Part shown: piece after piece, positions 62,467 through 64,000 of the stretch
Numbering within the stretch: the first letter of the stretch is position 1
Layout of the letters: each line of letters starts with the position of its first letter
Source of the DNA: Chitinophaga oryziterrae
GTDB lineage: Bacteria; Bacteroidota; Bacteroidia; Chitinophagales; Chitinophagaceae
Length of the DNA stretch: 64,000 bases
Direction: 5' to 3'
NCBI RefSeq assembly: GCF_009758125.1
Contig: NZ_WRXO01000014.1
Coordinates: 43,789-107,788 of the forward strand
Notes under the pieces: model-generated
Told to the model about the DNA's origin: nothing
The model's input: the letters and a program-made list of their open reading frames with translations, nothing else
Database searches by the model: none
Program-made: the position numbers and the translations under genes

Positions 62467-64000
62467 GCAGGAGTGGTTGATCTGGCTCGCCTGGAAAGCG
62501 TGTATACCGCAAGGTATCAAGGGTTCGAATCCCTTCCTTTCCGCCAAGAGGGACAAATCATCACAAGTATGATTTGTCCCTTTTTCTTTGCCTGCTAGTT
62601 TCTTTTGCAGGCAAGCCATCTGAGCGAAAACCACATTTACTTTCCCGGTTCGAAATGCCTCTTTTTTGCGATCATAGACGATTCCATCAGGAAATACCAG
62701 CTTTTGCAATTTCTCTTTCATAGTGGTATCGCTGGAATGCCATACTGTACTTAGTTTGGCGGATAGATTAATGGCAGATGCTATCTTTTCTTCGAGGTTC
62801 GAAATGCTACAGTTCGTTTTTTCAAGTTCCTTCATAATTGCTTCCAGCTCCTCATTGTATTTTAGAGAGAATTTATCAAAGTCTTCCTCGTTCATTTTAT
62901 TGAGTCCATAGTACTTCTCCTTTATATTGTCTAGCTTTTTCTCTATTTCTGCCAGCTGGAGTTTTAGGATTTTATGTTGTGCTGTGTTCTCCTTCGTCAT
63001 CTCATGGTAGCTGTCAACCATTGCTAATTGCAGAGATTCCGCAAATTCTTCCCTTACCTCGTATTGACTTAATAAGTCGGCAAATAGATTATGCATGGTT
63101 TTAGCGCTTTTATTGCATTTACAGCCGGTTGTCCGGCATTTGTAGTACCAGAGATTCTTTGACTTCACCACATAGCCTGTAAAAGGCTGGCTGCAGGCAT
63201 CGCATTTGATAAATACCTTTAGCGGCACTTCGTCCTGTTCCTTTTTGTGAGGTACGCCATAACCAGTATTTTGCTCGTTAATGTCATTGACTTTTAAGAA
63301 GACCTCCCGACTGACCAGCTTTTCATGTGTTCCTTCTACGATCTCTCCCTCTAACAATCCATGATTGATCAATCCACAATAAAAGGGTCTTTTAAAGATT
63401 TTGGTAAGTTGTTGTTTGTACATGGGGATTCCCATTGTCTTTAACTTTTCCAGGATCTCCTCGTTTTTCATTCCGCCTGCCTTCCACATAAAAGCTTTAC
63501 GGAGCTTTTTACCTGTTTCGTTTACAACCAGTTTTCGCTCATTATTTATCCGGACAATGTCATACCCCTGTGGTGGTCTGGTAATCCAGATGCCTTTCTC
63601 AAATTTAGCCTTCATGCCGGTGATGGCTCTTAGCCTGCGCATCTGGTTATCATGGTGGCTGAAAATGAGCTGTACATCCTGTTGCAATACACCACTTGGG
63701 GAACTGGTATCTGCTGGTTGGGTCACTGCATCTACCAATACACCGTATTCTTCCCGTAGATCATCTTTTAGTTTGATAGCTGCCCCTCCGGTACGGGAAA
63801 ATCTATCCAATGCGTAGACATAGATGTACCTGACCTTCCCCTTGTTCTTTTTGATATAGTCCAGCATGCGTTGGAACTCTTTACGGCCATCTGTCTTGGC
63901 ACTTTCATGAGAACCGCCAAAGTAGGCTACTATGGGTACTTTATTCCGTTCACTGTACTGGTCTATCGTTTTCCGTTGTGTTTCCAGGCTGAGATTATTG
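62425..64000 (-). CDS. Large serine recombinase, 5' end outside the window
   Basis: At least 524 residues. The resolvase domain is entered after its catalytic serine (NLSLETQRKTIDQYS, then ALDRFSRTGGAAIKL). A Recombinase domain, a zinc-ribbon (CDACSQPFTGY and CRTTGCKC) and a long coiled coil follow. It should catalyse site-specific integration and excision. The frame has no stop before the tRNA, so its last about 40 residues (AERKGFEPLIPCG onward) are encoded antisense through tRNA-Ser and end at 62425. It is transcribed toward the tRNA, as expected at an element end. Confidence 0.9.
   Translation of the reverse strand, partial: NNLSLETQRKTIDQYSERNKVPIVAYFGGSHESAKTDGRKEFQRMLDYIKKNKGKVRYIYVYALDRFSRTGGAAIKLKDDLREEYGVLVDAVTQPADTSSPSGVLQQDVQLIFSHHDNQMRRLRAITGMKAKFEKGIWITRPPQGYDIVRINNERKLVVNETGKKLRKAFMWKAGGMKNEEILEKLKTMGIPMYKQQLTKIFKRPFYCGLINHGLLEGEIVEGTHEKLVSREVFLKVNDINEQNTGYGVPHKKEQDEVPLKVFIKCDACSQPFTGYVVKSKNLWYYKCRTTGCKCNKSAKTMHNLFADLLSQYEVREEFAESLQLAMVDSYHEMTKENTAQHKILKLQLAEIEKKLDNIKEKYYGLNKMNEEDFDKFSLKYNEELEAIMKELEKTNCSISNLEEKIASAINLSAKLSTVWHSSDTTMKEKLQKLVFPDGIVYDRKKEAFRTGKVNVVFAQMACLQKKLAGKEKGTNHTCDDLSLLAERKGFEPLIPCGIHAFQASQINHSCTFPVVDFNTGLQK
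62459..62546 (+). tRNA. tRNA-Ser (anticodon GGA)
   Basis: An 88-base class II tRNA. The acceptor stem GGAAAGG pairs with CCTTTCC, the anticodon loop is CTGGAAA, the long variable arm has stem ATACC/GGTAT, and the T arm is AAGGG TTCGAAT CCCTT. The CCA end is encoded. One T-T mismatch is present in the anticodon stem as I draw it. The 3' end abuts the recombinase region. Confidence 0.93.
62520..62546. other. Candidate attachment site (3' end of tRNA-Ser)
   Basis: The T arm and acceptor 3' strand of the tRNA are the usual integration target, and the recombinase gene abuts and overlaps this segment. The matching copy should be at the far end of the element, outside the window, so the exact core cannot be defined here. 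Confidence 0.4.
62550..62585 (+). terminator. Terminator after tRNA-Ser
   Basis: GGGACAAATCAT (62550-62561) pairs with ATGATTTGTCCC (62569-62580), followed by Ts. It lies three bases after the tRNA CCA and inside the antisense recombinase frame. Confidence 0.9.

Overview
The window comes from a Bacteroidota chromosome, most likely a Chitinophaga-like member of the Chitinophagaceae. This rests on gene content: gliding-motility genes gldB, gldF and gldG, a MurF-alanine racemase fusion, TonB receptors with carboxypeptidase-regulatory-like N-domains, DUF1501/DUF1800, DUF3570 and DUF5777 proteins, and Bacteroidota-type promoters (TTTG, about 19-20 nt, TAnnTTTG). No species can be named from the sequence alone.

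Layout. 1-4638 (minus) is the rod-shape operon mreB-mreC-mreD-PBP2-rodA, with rodA cut by the window edge. purD follows (minus), then a POT and an OPT peptide transporter (plus). 10.4-13.6 kb holds a lipoprotein and a DUF1501/DUF1800 pair. 13.6-18.4 kb is a molybdenum-cofactor cluster in mixed orientation (moeA, moaC, mobA, moaE, moaD, a small conserved gene, moaA). It carries two arrays of 11-bp repeats. 18.6-24.6 kb has a siderophore-type TonB receptor with a PepSY membrane protein, a TauE/SafE permease, a MoeB-rhodanese protein and an acetyltransferase. 24.7-27.7 kb is a thioredoxin-ApbE-DUF4266-DUF3570 module.

27.8-35.6 kb holds serS, nadE, a beta-barrel protein, gldB, a sugar dehydrogenase-cytochrome lipoprotein, apaG and small genes. 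35.6-37.5 kb is a DUF5777-YceI-cytochrome-like lipoprotein group. murF, methylmalonyl-CoA epimerase, a cysteine desulfurase with a degenerate IscU-like partner, gldFG, murF-alr and lspA follow up to 47.6 kb. 47.8-51.8 kb has a TonB receptor and a TauE/SafE permease whose promoters share a palindromic CTATAGACTA element. 51.9-62.4 kb is housekeeping: fumC, enoyl-CoA hydratase, a B12-binding mutase subunit, glnS, gltX, a polysaccharide deacetylase, tatD and asparaginase.

The window ends with a tRNA-Ser(GGA) gene. A large serine recombinase points toward it, and its reading frame runs antisense through the tRNA. This looks like the left end of an integrated element that continues beyond 64000.

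The observations most worth following are the two 11-bp-phased arrays around moaD-moaA, the IscU-like protein lacking most cluster ligands, the paired CTATAGACTA sites, and the recombinase/tRNA junction. No CRISPR array, rRNA or intact insertion sequence was seen.
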